Part shown: piece by piece, positions 8,438 through 16,547 of the stretch | Position numbering within the stretch: the first letter of the stretch is position 1 | How the letters are laid out: each line of letters starts with the position of its first letter | From: an uncultured Verrucomicrobiota bacterium | GTDB taxonomy: Bacteria > Verrucomicrobiota > Kiritimatiellia > RFP12 > UBA3636 | Assembly (NCBI GenBank): GCA_946612175.1 | Contig: CAMOEO010000008.1 | Coordinates: 1-22,895 of the forward strand | Length of the DNA: 22,895 nucleotides | Reading direction: 5' to 3' | Translations under genes and position numbers: made by a program | Notes under the pieces: model-generated | Seen by the model: only the letters and a program-made list of their open reading frames with translations | What the model was told of the DNA's origin: nothing | Database searches by the model: none

Positions 8438-10564
8438 CTAGCGGGCCCGGCCCTGGAAGGGGAACGCCGGGAAGCCCTCCTGGTTGAAGAGCCGCATCGA
8501 CGGCGGATACGTCGTCCAGGCGTAGCGCACGCGCGCCGGCTTCGGCACGTCGGGCGACGAGACGACGACGGCGTTTCCGTCGAGCCGCGCCTCCGCCCAG
8601 TGCCATTTGCCGCGCTCGCCGGCGATCGCGAAGGCGTGCTCCGCCGCGACGATCGTCCCGGCGGAGTCGCAGGTCGCAGGTCGCAGGTCGCAGGTCCGGC
8701 TTGCGACTTGTGACTTGCGGCTTGCGACGACCGCGAGAACCGCGGGGGCGAGCGGTTTGACGACGAGGCCCTTCCCGGTCTCGGAGAAGGTGCAGCGCAG
8801 GGCGGCGCCCTTGCGCGCCACGGACTTGAGGATCGGGCCGGTGGCGACGCCCTTCGCGCCGTAGACGAGCTTGCCGGCGAGGGCGTCGAGGCGGCGCGCG
8901 ACCTCGCGCTTGTTGGACGGGTGGATGTCGCTGTGGTCGCCGATGTCGGCGGCGGTCACGAGGTCGCAGAGGCGAAGGGAGCGGACGCCCTCCTGCACGG
9001 CGCGGATGTCCGTCCAGGCCTGGTCGGCCTCCGGCGGGAAGTCCTTCCAGAAGTCGTCGGGCAGGCGGTCGCCGGGCGAATGCCGCTCGTAGCCCGCGAG
9101 CTGCACCTGCAGGAACGCCAGATCCGGCGAGCGCGTCGCGCGACGCCAGCTCTCGACGAGCAGCTTCTGCCAGAGGCCGTACTTCTTCCACTCGGACGCG
9201 TTGGACTCGCCCTGGTACCAGATCGCGCCCCTGAAGCGCAGCGGCGAGAGCGGCGCGAACATCGCGTTGAAGAGCGTCGCGGGCAGCGTGTAGGCGTTGC
9301 GCGGGTCCAGCTCCCCGGCGCCGACGGGCGTCACGGGGCGCTCGCCGCAGGCCTTCGTCGGGCGCAGCTCGACGCGCTCGGCCCACTCGCCGTCGCCAAG
9401 CGGGATGCGCTCGTCCGACCCCTCCGCGCCGACCCACAGGTTGCCGAGGCCGCCGGCGCAGAAGTGGTTCGCGAGACGGATCGCGACGACGTGCCGCCCG
9501 GGCCTGGCGAGCGCGGCGGGGACGGCGTAGTCGCGCATCGCGACCCAGTAGGCGGGCGTGTCGATCCACGTCGCGCCGATCTTGCGGCCGTCCCAGAAGA
9601 CCTCGTCCGTGTCGTTCATCCAGTCGGCGCGGAAGCGCACGCGCGCCGGGTCCATGCCCGCGGGGATCTCGACCTCGCGGCGGTACCAGATCACGCCCGG
9701 CGTCTTCGCGGCGGTGAGCGACGCGAGCGGGCCGCGCGTCCAGTCGCGGAGATCCGCGCCGGGCTTCGCCCATGACGCGAGCGCGGCCTTCGTCGCGGCG
9801 GGGGCGCACGCGAAGAACTTGCGGCGGAGCCACGTCTCGAGCTGCTTCGTGCGCGCCTCCGCGTCGCGCCGGGCGAAGCGCTCGGCCTCGCTGGCGCCGA
9901 GCTTCGAGACCCGGCGTGCGGCGGCGATCTGCGCAAGCTCGTTGGCGCAGCGGTGGCGGCGGAGCGTCCCCTCGTCGATCCACGGCTCGATGCGGCAGCC
10001 GCCCCAGTTGCTCGACACGATCCCGACCGGGACGCCGAGACGCTTGCGTAGCAGCTGCCCGAAGAGGTAGCCGACGGCCGAGCAGATGCCGACCGCGTCG
10101 CGCGAGGTCGCCGGCTTCCAGCACGCGCCGCGCGGCAGGTCGCGGCACGGGCCGTCGGGCGAGACGGCGCGCTGCGCGTAGAGGATGCGCAGGTCGGGGT
10201 CGTTCGCCTCGCCCGCGAGGTCCCAGCCGCCGGGCAGGCCGTAGAACTGCGAGCCCACGACGGGGAACTCCATGTTCGACTGGCCGCCCGCGAACCACAC
10301 CTCGCCGACGGCGACGTCCCGGAGGTCGATCGCGGCGCCGCAGCCGTTCTCGACGCGGACGGAGTGACCGGTGCCGGCGGGGAGCGCGGGGAACTCGGCG
10401 CGCCAGTCGCCGTTCGCGTCGGCGCGGACGGACTTGCGGACGCCGTCGAACGCGACCTGGACGAGCGAGCGCGCGGGCGCGGTGCCGGCGATCTCGATCG
10501 GCATGCCGCGCTGGAAGACCATGTGATCGGAGTAGACGTTGGGGAGGGCGAAGGAGGGCTGCAT
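8438..10564 (-). CDS. Sialate O-acetylesterase-like (SASA family) protein
   Basis: A 708-residue SGNH-type carbohydrate esterase of the SASA family; members remove acetyl groups from sialic acids or plant polysaccharides. It begins with the typical PNVYSDHMVFQRG segment, has the nucleophile S96 in AGGQSNMEF, a central jelly-roll-like insert (IPAGMDPARVRF to VAIRLANHF), YQGESNA, and the catalytic pair D545/H548 in HSDIHPSN. Residues 613-633 are encoded by a heptamer tandem repeat and do not look like family sequence, whereas FAIAGERGKWHWAEARL and the end (FNQEGFPAFPFQ) do. No signal peptide is visible: the ATG at 10564 is only about 22 nt from the predicted start of transcription, so the protein seems cytoplasmic, unusual for this family. 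Confidence 0.9.
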   Translation of the reverse strand: MQPSFALPNVYSDHMVFQRGMPIEIAGTAPARSLVQVAFDGVRKSVRADANGDWRAEFPALPAGTGHSVRVENGCGAAIDLRDVAVGEVWFAGGQSNMEFPVVGSQFYGLPGGWDLAGEANDPDLRILYAQRAVSPDGPCRDLPRGACWKPATSRDAVGICSAVGYLFGQLLRKRLGVPVGIVSSNWGGCRIEPWIDEGTLRRHRCANELAQIAAARRVSKLGASEAERFARRDAEARTKQLETWLRRKFFACAPAATKAALASWAKPGADLRDWTRGPLASLTAAKTPGVIWYRREVEIPAGMDPARVRFRADWMNDTDEVFWDGRKIGATWIDTPAYWVAMRDYAVPAALARPGRHVVAIRLANHFCAGGLGNLWVGAEGSDERIPLGDGEWAERVELRPTKACGERPVTPVGAGELDPRNAYTLPATLFNAMFAPLSPLRFRGAIWYQGESNASEWKKYGLWQKLLVESWRRATRSPDLAFLQVQLAGYERHSPGDRLPDDFWKDFPPEADQAWTDIRAVQEGVRSLRLCDLVTAADIGDHSDIHPSNKREVARRLDALAGKLVYGAKGVATGPILKSVARKGAALRCTFSETGKGLVVKPLAPAVLAVVASRKSQVASRTCDLRPATCDSAGTIVAAEHAFAIAGERGKWHWAEARLDGNAVVVSSPDVPKPARVRYAWTTYPPSMRLFNQEGFPAFPFQGRAR
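8666..8728. repeat. Nine-unit heptamer array inside the esterase gene
   Basis: Nine contiguous 7-bp units (63 bp). On the plus strand these are four identical GTCGCAG, one central GTCCGGC, then four units of the form TTGCGAC (variants TTGTGAC, TTGCGGC). The right block is close to the reverse complement of the left block, so the array is a 4+1+4 imperfect inverted repeat. It encodes residues 613-633 of the esterase and preserves the frame because 63 is divisible by three. Confidence 0.95.
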
Positions 10565-10592
10565 GGCGGGAGGAGGATGGAAAACGGCGCCG

Positions 10593-10621
10593 ATTCTCGC
10601 ACACCGCCCCCGCAATGTCAA
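10593..10621 (-). promoter_or_regulatory. Promoter of the esterase gene (minus strand)
   Basis: On the minus strand, a consensus TTGACA (10621-10616) is followed after 17 bp by GAGAAT (10598-10593). Transcription would start near 10586. The leader is short and pyrimidine-rich, without a Shine-Dalgarno sequence; the GGAGG-like bases at 10570-10578 are on the opposite strand. Confidence 0.75.
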
Positions 10622-10647
10622 AACGGCGGTTCCGCGCAAAACGGGGT

Positions 10648-10677
10648 TTGGACGGAACGGAGGGGTTGTGGTAGAAT
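10648..10677 (+). promoter_or_regulatory. Promoter of yggS, leaderless type
   Basis: TTGGAC at 10648-10653 and TAGAAT at 10672-10677 are 18 bp apart. The ATG at 10686 follows the -10 box after only 8 nt, so the transcript should begin at or within about two bases of the start codon. The promoter is divergent from the esterase promoter at 10593-10621. Confidence 0.7.
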
Positions 10678-10685
10678 CGCGCCAC

Positions 10686-11444
10686 ATGAGCAACGAACCC
10701 GATCTCCCCTCCACCTTTTCCGAGCGCCATGCCGCGATCGAGGCGCGGATCCGCGCGGCCTGCGAACGCGCCGGACGCGACCGCGGCGAGGTCGTCCTCG
10801 TCGGCGTCTCGAAGACCTTTCCGCCCGAGATCGTCTCCGAGGCCATCCGCGACGGCGTGACCGTCCTCGGCGAAAACCGCGTCCAGGAGGGCCTCGCGAA
10901 GGCCCCTCTCTGCCCGTCCGCCGAATGGCACCTCATCGGCCCCCTCCAGCGCAACAAGATCCGCCACGCGCTCTCCCTCTTCACCGTGCTCCACGCGATC
11001 GACTCCGAGGCCGTCCTGCACGACCTGGCCCGCGTCCAGGACGAGACCGGCGCCCGCGCCGACGTGATGCTCGAGGTCAACGTCGCCGACGAGCCGACGA
11101 AGCACGGCTTCACGCCCGCCTCCGTCCGCGACGCGCTCCGCGCCGCCCTCTCCGACGGCGTCCTGCGGATCGTCGGACTCATGTGCATCCCCCCGTGGGT
11201 TCCCGACCCCGAGCTCTCCCGCCCGCGCTTCCGCGCGCTCCGCGCGCTCCGCGACGCCCTGCAGGACGAGTTCTCGCTCGCCCTGCCGGAGCTCTCGATG
11301 GGCATGTCGTCGGACTTCGAGACCGCCATCGAGGAGGGCGCCACCTACGTCCGCGTCGGCACCTCGCTCTTCGGCCGCCGCACCGCGGGGGCATGGAAGC
11401 CCGAGCGCTCCGCCGACTCGGACTCCTACTTCCTCCAGCCCTAG
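10686..11444 (+). CDS. yggS: YggS/PLPBP family pyridoxal phosphate-binding protein
   Basis: A 252-residue member of the YggS/PROSC family, a single-domain alanine-racemase-like barrel that binds pyridoxal 5'-phosphate and keeps cellular PLP and amino-acid pools in balance; no enzymatic activity is established for the family. It has the Schiff-base Lys K43 in GVSKTFP, GENRVQE, HLIGPLQRNK, and the phosphate-binding end LSMGMSSDFETAIEEGATYVR...GTSLFG (quoted in parts). The length is slightly above that of the E. coli protein (234). The ATG at 10686 is the only suitable start downstream of the promoter and has no room for a ribosome-binding site. It is followed after 30 bp by a pseudouridine synthase gene, probably in the same transcript. 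Confidence 0.95.
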   Translation: MSNEPDLPSTFSERHAAIEARIRAACERAGRDRGEVVLVGVSKTFPPEIVSEAIRDGVTVLGENRVQEGLAKAPLCPSAEWHLIGPLQRNKIRHALSLFTVLHAIDSEAVLHDLARVQDETGARADVMLEVNVADEPTKHGFTPASVRDALRAALSDGVLRIVGLMCIPPWVPDPELSRPRFRALRALRDALQDEFSLALPELSMGMSSDFETAIEEGATYVRVGTSLFGRRTAGAWKPERSADSDSYFLQP

Positions 11445-11474
11445 CCGCGCCCCTCCGCCCCCTCCCCCGCCGAC

Positions 11475-12434
11475 ATGCTCGACCTCGACTTCGCGTTCAC
11501 GGAGGAGGACTCCGCCGCCGGCCGCCTCGACAAGGCCGTCCTCGCCCGCGCCCCGGGCTCGACGCGCGCGCTCGTGGCGGCGTGCTTCGCCCGCGGCGGC
11601 GTCCTCGCGGACGGCCGCCCCGCCGCCAAGTCGGACCGCCCCCGCCCCGGCGCCGCCGTGCGCGTCCGCGGCCTCGCCGAGACCGCGGACCGCGCGGTCG
11701 CGCCGGAGCCCGGCCCGCTCGCGGTCGTCTACGAGGACGCCTCCCTCGTCGCGGTCGACAAGCCCGCCGGCCAGCCCTGCCACCCCGTCGCCGTCGGCGA
11801 GCGCGGCACCCTCGCCGCCGCCCTCCTCGCGCGTTATCCGGAGATGGGGGGCGTCGGCGGCGATCCGCTGATGCCGGGCCTGCTCCACCGCATCGACGCC
11901 GGCACCTCCGGCCTCGTCCTCGCCGCGCGCACCGAGGCGGCGTTCGCCGCCGTCCGCGCCCAGTTCGCCTCCCATTCCGCCCGCAAGATCTACCTGGCCG
12001 AGGTCGAGGGCGACGTCGCCCGGGCGGGGGGCGTGTCGGGTTTCCTCGCGCACGCCTCCTCGTTCCGCGGGCGCATGCGCCCCGTCTCCGGCGCCTCGCT
12101 CCCGAAGGGCGAGCGCGCGATGTTCGCGGAGACCTTCTACCGGCCGCTCGAACGCCGCGACGGCCGCACGCTGCTGGAGGTGGAGATCCGGACCGGCGTG
12201 ACGCACCAGATCCGCTGCCAGCTCGCCTCCATCGGGCATCCCATCGTCGGCGACACGACCTACGGCGCCCGCGGCCCCTCCCTCTCCGGCCCCTTCGGCC
12301 CCCTCCACCGCCTCCATGCGCTCTCGGCCACGATCGTCCTGCCCTCGACCGGCCGCGAAGCGACCCTCCGCACCCCGCCTCCGCCCTGGGCCGCGCACCA
12401 CCAGGGCGCCCCCGTCCCCCGCGTTCCTTCCTGA
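11475..12434 (+). CDS. RluA-family pseudouridine synthase
   Basis: A 319-residue RNA pseudouridine synthase. It has an N-terminal S4-like RNA-binding region (about residues 13-65, with GRLDKAVLARAPGSTRALV), then the catalytic domain with VAVDKPAGQPCHP and the signature LHRIDAGTSGL, whose D141 is the catalytic Asp. Later come the conserved KIYLAEVEG and the GVTHQIRCQLASIGHPIVGD block. These place it in the RluA/RluC/RluD group, which modifies uridines in 23S rRNA or tRNA; the exact site cannot be told. It is downstream of yggS with a C-rich 30-bp gap and no own promoter or Shine-Dalgarno sequence. Confidence 0.94.
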   Translation: MLDLDFAFTEEDSAAGRLDKAVLARAPGSTRALVAACFARGGVLADGRPAAKSDRPRPGAAVRVRGLAETADRAVAPEPGPLAVVYEDASLVAVDKPAGQPCHPVAVGERGTLAAALLARYPEMGGVGGDPLMPGLLHRIDAGTSGLVLAARTEAAFAAVRAQFASHSARKIYLAEVEGDVARAGGVSGFLAHASSFRGRMRPVSGASLPKGERAMFAETFYRPLERRDGRTLLEVEIRTGVTHQIRCQLASIGHPIVGDTTYGARGPSLSGPFGPLHRLHALSATIVLPSTGREATLRTPPPPWAAHHQGAPVPRVPS

Positions 12435-12457
12435 AGGGCGGCGCGGAGAAACAGCAG

Positions 12458-12486
12458 TTTTCATGCCAAGGCGTTTCTGATAGAAT
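12458..12486 (+). promoter_or_regulatory. Promoter of tex, near-leaderless
   Basis: TTTTCA at 12458-12463 and TAGAAT at 12481-12486 are 17 bp apart. The tex ATG lies 10 nt after the -10 box, so the leader would be about 3-4 nt. The -35 box is moderate. The surrounding 40 bp are visibly richer in A+T than the flanking coding sequence. Confidence 0.65.
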
Positions 12487-12496
12487 GGGCGCCCGC

Positions 12497-14773
12497 ATGA
12501 ACGCCCAGCACTGCGACAAGGTCGCAACCACCCTTTCCCTGCGCCCCGGCCAGGTCTCCGCCGTCGCCTCCCTCCTCGAGGGGGGCGCCACCGTCCCCTT
12601 CATCGCCCGCTACCGCAAGGAGATGACCGGTGAGCTCGACGAGGTCGCCATCGCCGCCGTCCGCGACGCCCTCGACCGCCTCCGCGCGCTCGACGAGCGC
12701 CGCGAGGCCGTCCTCGCCTCCCTCGAGGAGCGCGGCCTCCTCACCGACGAGCTCCGCGCGAAGGTCGAGGCGGCGGATTCGCTCCCCCGCCTCGAGGACG
12801 TCTACCTGCCCTACCGCCCCAAGCGCCGCACGCGCGCCCAGGTCGCCCGCGAACGCGGCCTCGCCCCCCTCGCCGCCGACCTGCTCGCCCAGGAGTCGCC
12901 CCTCTCCCCCGAGGAGCTCGCCGCGCCCTTCGTCGACGAGGCGAAGGAGCTGCCCGACGCCGAGGCCGCGCTCTCCGGCGCGCGCGACATCGTGGCCGAA
13001 CAGGTCGCCGAGGACGCCGACCTGCGCGCCGAGCTGCGCGACCTCTTCGACGAGGCCGGCTCCGCCGTCTCGAAGGTCGTCCCCGGCAAGGAGGAGGAGG
13101 GCGCCAAGTTCCGCGACTACTTCGACGCCTCCGAGCCGATCCGCTCCCTCCCCTCCCACCGCCTCCTCGCGCTCCTGCGCGGCGAGAAGGAGGGCTTCCT
13201 CTCGCTCTCGCTCCGCCCGCCGAAGGAGGACGCCCAGGCGCTCGTCCGCGACCGCTACGTCGTTGGCGACGGCCCCCTCTCCGACCAGGTCGCGCAGGCC
13301 TGCGACTCGGCCTACGCGCGCCTCCTCGCCCCCGCGATGGAGGTCGAGGCCCGTCTCCGCGCCTTCGCGAAGGCGAGCGACGAGGCCATCGCCGTCTTCG
13401 CCGCCAACCTCCGCGAGCTCCTGATGGCCGCCCCCCTCGGCCGCAAGGCCGTCCTCGCCCTCGACCCCGGCATCCGCACCGGCTGCAAGGTCGTCGTCCT
13501 CGATCCCCAGGGCAAGCTCCTCGAGGACACCGTCGTCCAGCTCGCCCGTTCCGACGCCGAGCGCCGCGACGCCGCGGAGACCCTCCTCGGCCTCGTCCGC
13601 CGCCACCGCGTCCTCGCCGTCGCCGTCGGCAACGGCACCTACGGCCGCGAGACCGAGGCCTTCGTCCGCTCCCTCGGCCTCCCGCCCGAGGTCGTCGTCG
13701 TCTCCGTGAGCGAGAGCGGCGCCTCGATCTACTCCGCCTCCGAGGTCGCCCGCGAGGAGTTCCCCGACAAGGACGTCACCGTCCGCGGCGCCGTCTCGAT
13801 CGGCCGCCGCCTCATGGACCCGCTCGCCGAGCTCGTGAAGCTCGACCCCAAGACGATCGGCGTCGGCCAGTACCAGCACGACGTCGACCAGGGCCGCCTC
13901 CGCCAGGCGCTCGACGACACCGTCCTCTCCTGCGTGAACGCCGTCGGCGTCGAGGTGAACACCGCCTCCCCGCAGCTCCTCGCCCGCGTCTCGGGCCTCG
14001 GCCCGTCGCTCGCGGAGAACATCGTCCGCTACCGCGACGAGCACGGCCCCTTCGCGACGCGCGAGGCGCTCAGGGACGTCCCGCGCATGGGCCCCAAGGC
14101 GTTCGAGCAGAGCGCCGGCTTCCTCCGCATCGCGGGCGGCGAGAACCCGCTCGACGCCTCCGCCGTCCACCCGGAGCGCTACGCCGTCGTGGAGCGCATG
14201 GCGGCCGACCTCGGCCGCACCGTCCCGCAGCTCCTCGCCGAGCCCGCCCTCGCGAAGAGGCTCGACCTCTCGCGCTACGCGGAGGGCGACCTCGGCCTCC
14301 CGACGCTGCGCGACATCGTCGCGGAGCTCGCCAAGCCCGGGCGCGATCCGCGCAAGACCTTCGAGGCGTTCTCCTTCGCCGAGGGCGTGCACGAGATCGG
14401 CGACCTCGCGCCGGGGATGAAGCTGCCGGGCGTCGTCACCAACGTCACCGCCTTCGGCGCGTTCGTCGACGTCGGCGTCCACCAGGACGGCCTCGTCCAC
14501 GTCTCGCAGCTCGCGGACCGGTTCGTGAAGGACCCGAACGAGATCGTCAAGGTCGGCGACCGCGTGAAGGTCACGGTCGTCTCCGTCGACCTCGCCCGCA
14601 ACCGCATCGGCCTCTCGATGCGCTCCAACCCCGACCTCTCCGCCGGCCGCTCCGGCGCACCCCGCCACGGCGGACGCGACCGCGGCGCCCCACCCCGCCA
14701 TGACGCCGCACCCCGCCACGACCGCGGCGCCTTCGGCTCCCTCTCCGACTTCTTCTCCTCCCTGCCGTCATGA
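12497..14773 (+). CDS. tex: Tex-family S1 RNA-binding transcription accessory protein
   Basis: A 758-residue Tex/YhgF protein, a nucleic-acid-binding factor linked to transcription. In order there are the N-terminal helical Tex domain (VPFIARYRKEMTGELDE, then LPRLEDVYLPYRPKRRTRA), a YqgF/RNase H-like domain from about 318 (ALDPGIRTGCKVVVLD), a helix-hairpin-helix region about 488-545 (SGLGPSLAENIVRYRDEHG) and a C-terminal S1 domain about 635-710 (GVVTNVTAFGAFVDVG). The tail after about 715 is Arg/His/Pro-rich with repeated PRH(D/G). An in-frame ATG at 12485 overlaps the -10 box, so 12497 is preferred. The length is normal for the family (E. coli 773). Confidence 0.96.
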   Translation: MNAQHCDKVATTLSLRPGQVSAVASLLEGGATVPFIARYRKEMTGELDEVAIAAVRDALDRLRALDERREAVLASLEERGLLTDELRAKVEAADSLPRLEDVYLPYRPKRRTRAQVARERGLAPLAADLLAQESPLSPEELAAPFVDEAKELPDAEAALSGARDIVAEQVAEDADLRAELRDLFDEAGSAVSKVVPGKEEEGAKFRDYFDASEPIRSLPSHRLLALLRGEKEGFLSLSLRPPKEDAQALVRDRYVVGDGPLSDQVAQACDSAYARLLAPAMEVEARLRAFAKASDEAIAVFAANLRELLMAAPLGRKAVLALDPGIRTGCKVVVLDPQGKLLEDTVVQLARSDAERRDAAETLLGLVRRHRVLAVAVGNGTYGRETEAFVRSLGLPPEVVVVSVSESGASIYSASEVAREEFPDKDVTVRGAVSIGRRLMDPLAELVKLDPKTIGVGQYQHDVDQGRLRQALDDTVLSCVNAVGVEVNTASPQLLARVSGLGPSLAENIVRYRDEHGPFATREALRDVPRMGPKAFEQSAGFLRIAGGENPLDASAVHPERYAVVERMAADLGRTVPQLLAEPALAKRLDLSRYAEGDLGLPTLRDIVAELAKPGRDPRKTFEAFSFAEGVHEIGDLAPGMKLPGVVTNVTAFGAFVDVGVHQDGLVHVSQLADRFVKDPNEIVKVGDRVKVTVVSVDLARNRIGLSMRSNPDLSAGRSGAPRHGGRDRGAPPRHDAAPRHDRGAFGSLSDFFSSLPS

Positions 14774-14791
14774 CCCTCCCCAGGAAGCACA

Positions 14792-14854
14792 CACTCTTCG
14801 CTCCTCACTCTTCACTCTTCACTCTTCACTGTTAACTGTTAGCTGTTAGCTCTT
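14792..14854. repeat. Nine-unit heptamer array abutting the rpoN start
   Basis: Nine contiguous 7-bp units (63 bp): CACTCTT occurs four times (three in a row at 14806-14826), with CGCTCCT second, and the last four units are single-step variants (CACTGTT, AACTGTT, AGCTGTT, AGCTCTT). The array ends one base before the rpoN ATG. It forms most of the 82-bp tex-rpoN gap and is much richer in A+T than its surroundings. No Shine-Dalgarno sequence is present. Confidence 0.95.
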
Positions 14855-14855
14855 C

Positions 14856-16487
14856 ATGCCCCTCTCCTTCCACCAGGAAATGCGCCAGGCGCAGACCATG
14901 GCCCTCACGCCGCAGATGCAGCAGGCGCTGGGGCTGCTGCAGGCGCCCATGATGGAGCTGCGCCAGAAGATCCGCCAGGAGGTCGACACCAACCCCGTCC
15001 TCGAGCTCGAGGATCCCGCCGAGGTCTCCATCGATGCCGCCCGCGAGGACTACGCCGCAACGCCCTCCGAGGAGCGCGACTTCGACGAGGATCTCGACGG
15101 CGGGGCCGCCCCGGAGCTCGAGGATCCGGCCCCCGCCCCCGCGCCACCCGGCTCCGCGCCGGAGCACGAGGATCGGAGTGCTGCACCCGAGGCCGACAGC
15201 CCCGATGGCGAGGCCGGCAGTCCTGATGGCGAGGCTCCGTCCTCGCCAGCGGAGACCGAGGGCCTCGCCGCGCTCGGCGACGAGGCCGACTACCTCTACG
15301 GCGACGGCGGCAACAACGAGTACGACCCCGACGCCGAGGAGCGCCGCCAGTTCCTCTTCGACTCCATCCCCGCCACGGAGTCGCTCCAGGACCACCTCCT
15401 CGCGCAGCTCGCCGAAGCCGACCTCCCGCCCGACGAGGCCGCCGCCGGCCGCGAGATCGTCGGCTCGATCGACAACGACGGCTTCCTCCGCACCCCGCTG
15501 GCCGAGATCGGCCAGGCCGCCCTCGCGGACCTCGCCACCTGCGAGCGCGTCCTGGCCCGCGTCCAGACCTTCACCCCCGCGGGCGTCGGCGCGCGAGACC
15601 TCCGCGAATGCCTCCTGCTGCAGCTCCGCGCCGATCCCGCCCTGGCCTCCTCGCCCGCCGCCCGGCTCGTCGCCTCGCCCGAGGCGTTCGAGGCGCTCGC
15701 CGCGCGCCGCCTCGACAAGGCCGCGCGCCTCGCCGGCATCCCCGGCGAGGACGCGGCCGGCGCCCTCGCCGTCCTCGCCCGCCTCGACCCCGCCCCCGGC
15801 CGCCGCTTCTCCGCCGAGCGCACCCTCTACGTCCGCCCCGAGCTCGAGTTCCGCCTCGTCGACGGCCGATGGACCGCGATCCTCGACGAGACCGACCTTC
15901 CCCGCGTCCGCATCTCGCCCTTCTGGCGCAGCCGCTACGAGCAGCTCCGCGCCGCGCCCGCCGGGAGGAAGGGCTCCGCGGCCGCCCGCGCGGAACGCGA
16001 GGAGCGCTCGTACCTGCGCGAACGCATCGGCTCCGGCGAACTGCTCCTCCGCGGCATCGAGCAGCGCCAGGCCACGCTCCGCAAGGTCGCGCAGGCGATC
16101 GCCGACGCGCAGCCCGGCTTCTTCGAGCGCGGCCGCGCCGGCCTCCGCCCGCTCACGATGGCGCAGATCGCGGAGAAGGTCGGCGTCCACGAGACCACCG
16201 TCTCGCGGACGGTCGACGGCAAGTACGCCCGCACCCCGCACGGCGTCGTCGAGCTGGGCTCCCTCTTCGTCGGCGGCCTCCCGACCGCCTCCGGGGAGGC
16301 CGCCTCGACCGACAGCGTCAAGGCGAAGATCCGCGCCCTCGTCGACGCCGAGGACCCGGCCTCCCCCCTCTCCGACCAGGCGATCATGGACCGCCTCTCC
16401 GCCGCCGGCATCCGCATCGCCCGCCGCACCGTCGCCAAGTACCGCGACGCGCTCGGCATCCTCCCCGCCCTGCAGCGCAAGGGCTGA
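14856..16487 (+). CDS. rpoN: RNA polymerase sigma-54 factor
   Basis: Sigma-54 (543 residues), which directs RNA polymerase to -24/-12 promoters and depends on AAA+ activators. Region I is recognisable at about residues 4-50 (QAQTMALTPQMQQALGLLQ), the core-binding region follows after about 155 (FLFDSIPATESLQDHLLAQL), then the helix-turn-helix (MAQIAEKVGVHETTVSRTV) and the RpoN box ARRTVAKYR at 522-530. It is about 65 residues longer than the E. coli protein, mainly because of a Region II at about 53-150 that is rich in Asp, Glu, Pro and Ala and contains a repeated SPDGEA. The ATG at 14856 directly follows the heptamer array; no ribosome-binding site is visible. No activator gene or clear -24/-12 promoter is seen here. 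Confidence 0.96.
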   Translation: MPLSFHQEMRQAQTMALTPQMQQALGLLQAPMMELRQKIRQEVDTNPVLELEDPAEVSIDAAREDYAATPSEERDFDEDLDGGAAPELEDPAPAPAPPGSAPEHEDRSAAPEADSPDGEAGSPDGEAPSSPAETEGLAALGDEADYLYGDGGNNEYDPDAEERRQFLFDSIPATESLQDHLLAQLAEADLPPDEAAAGREIVGSIDNDGFLRTPLAEIGQAALADLATCERVLARVQTFTPAGVGARDLRECLLLQLRADPALASSPAARLVASPEAFEALAARRLDKAARLAGIPGEDAAGALAVLARLDPAPGRRFSAERTLYVRPELEFRLVDGRWTAILDETDLPRVRISPFWRSRYEQLRAAPAGRKGSAAARAEREERSYLRERIGSGELLLRGIEQRQATLRKVAQAIADAQPGFFERGRAGLRPLTMAQIAEKVGVHETTVSRTVDGKYARTPHGVVELGSLFVGGLPTASGEAASTDSVKAKIRALVDAEDPASPLSDQAIMDRLSAAGIRIARRTVAKYRDALGILPALQRKG

Positions 16488-16547
16488 GCCCCTGCCTGGA
16501 AGCGGCGCGAAACGGGGCCGATCGCGGATCCGCGGCCCGCGGAACGG

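Noticed and set aside
10570..10578. GGAGGAGG-like Shine-Dalgarno sequence on the plus strand
   Set aside because: No plus-strand gene begins there; it is the complement of the pyrimidine-rich leader of the minus-strand esterase gene.
12485..12487. Alternative ATG for Tex four codons upstream
   Set aside because: It overlaps the TAGAAT -10 box at 12481-12486 and would not be in the transcript.
10364..12496. Upstream extension of the Tex frame by about 710 codons
   Set aside because: The extension overlaps yggS and the pseudouridine synthase in another frame and shows no domain; Tex normally begins at the residues encoded from 12497.
5031..12527. A 2498-codon open frame on the minus strand
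   Set aside because: It runs antisense or out of frame through six or more well-supported genes; its composition (Arg, Gly, Ala, Glu-rich with no domains) is what a GC-rich shadow frame gives. It is not a giant protein.
14856..16487. Sigma-54 (-24/-12) promoters elsewhere in the window
   Set aside because: Several TGGCAC hexamers occur in coding regions, but none that I checked has TTGC at the right distance.
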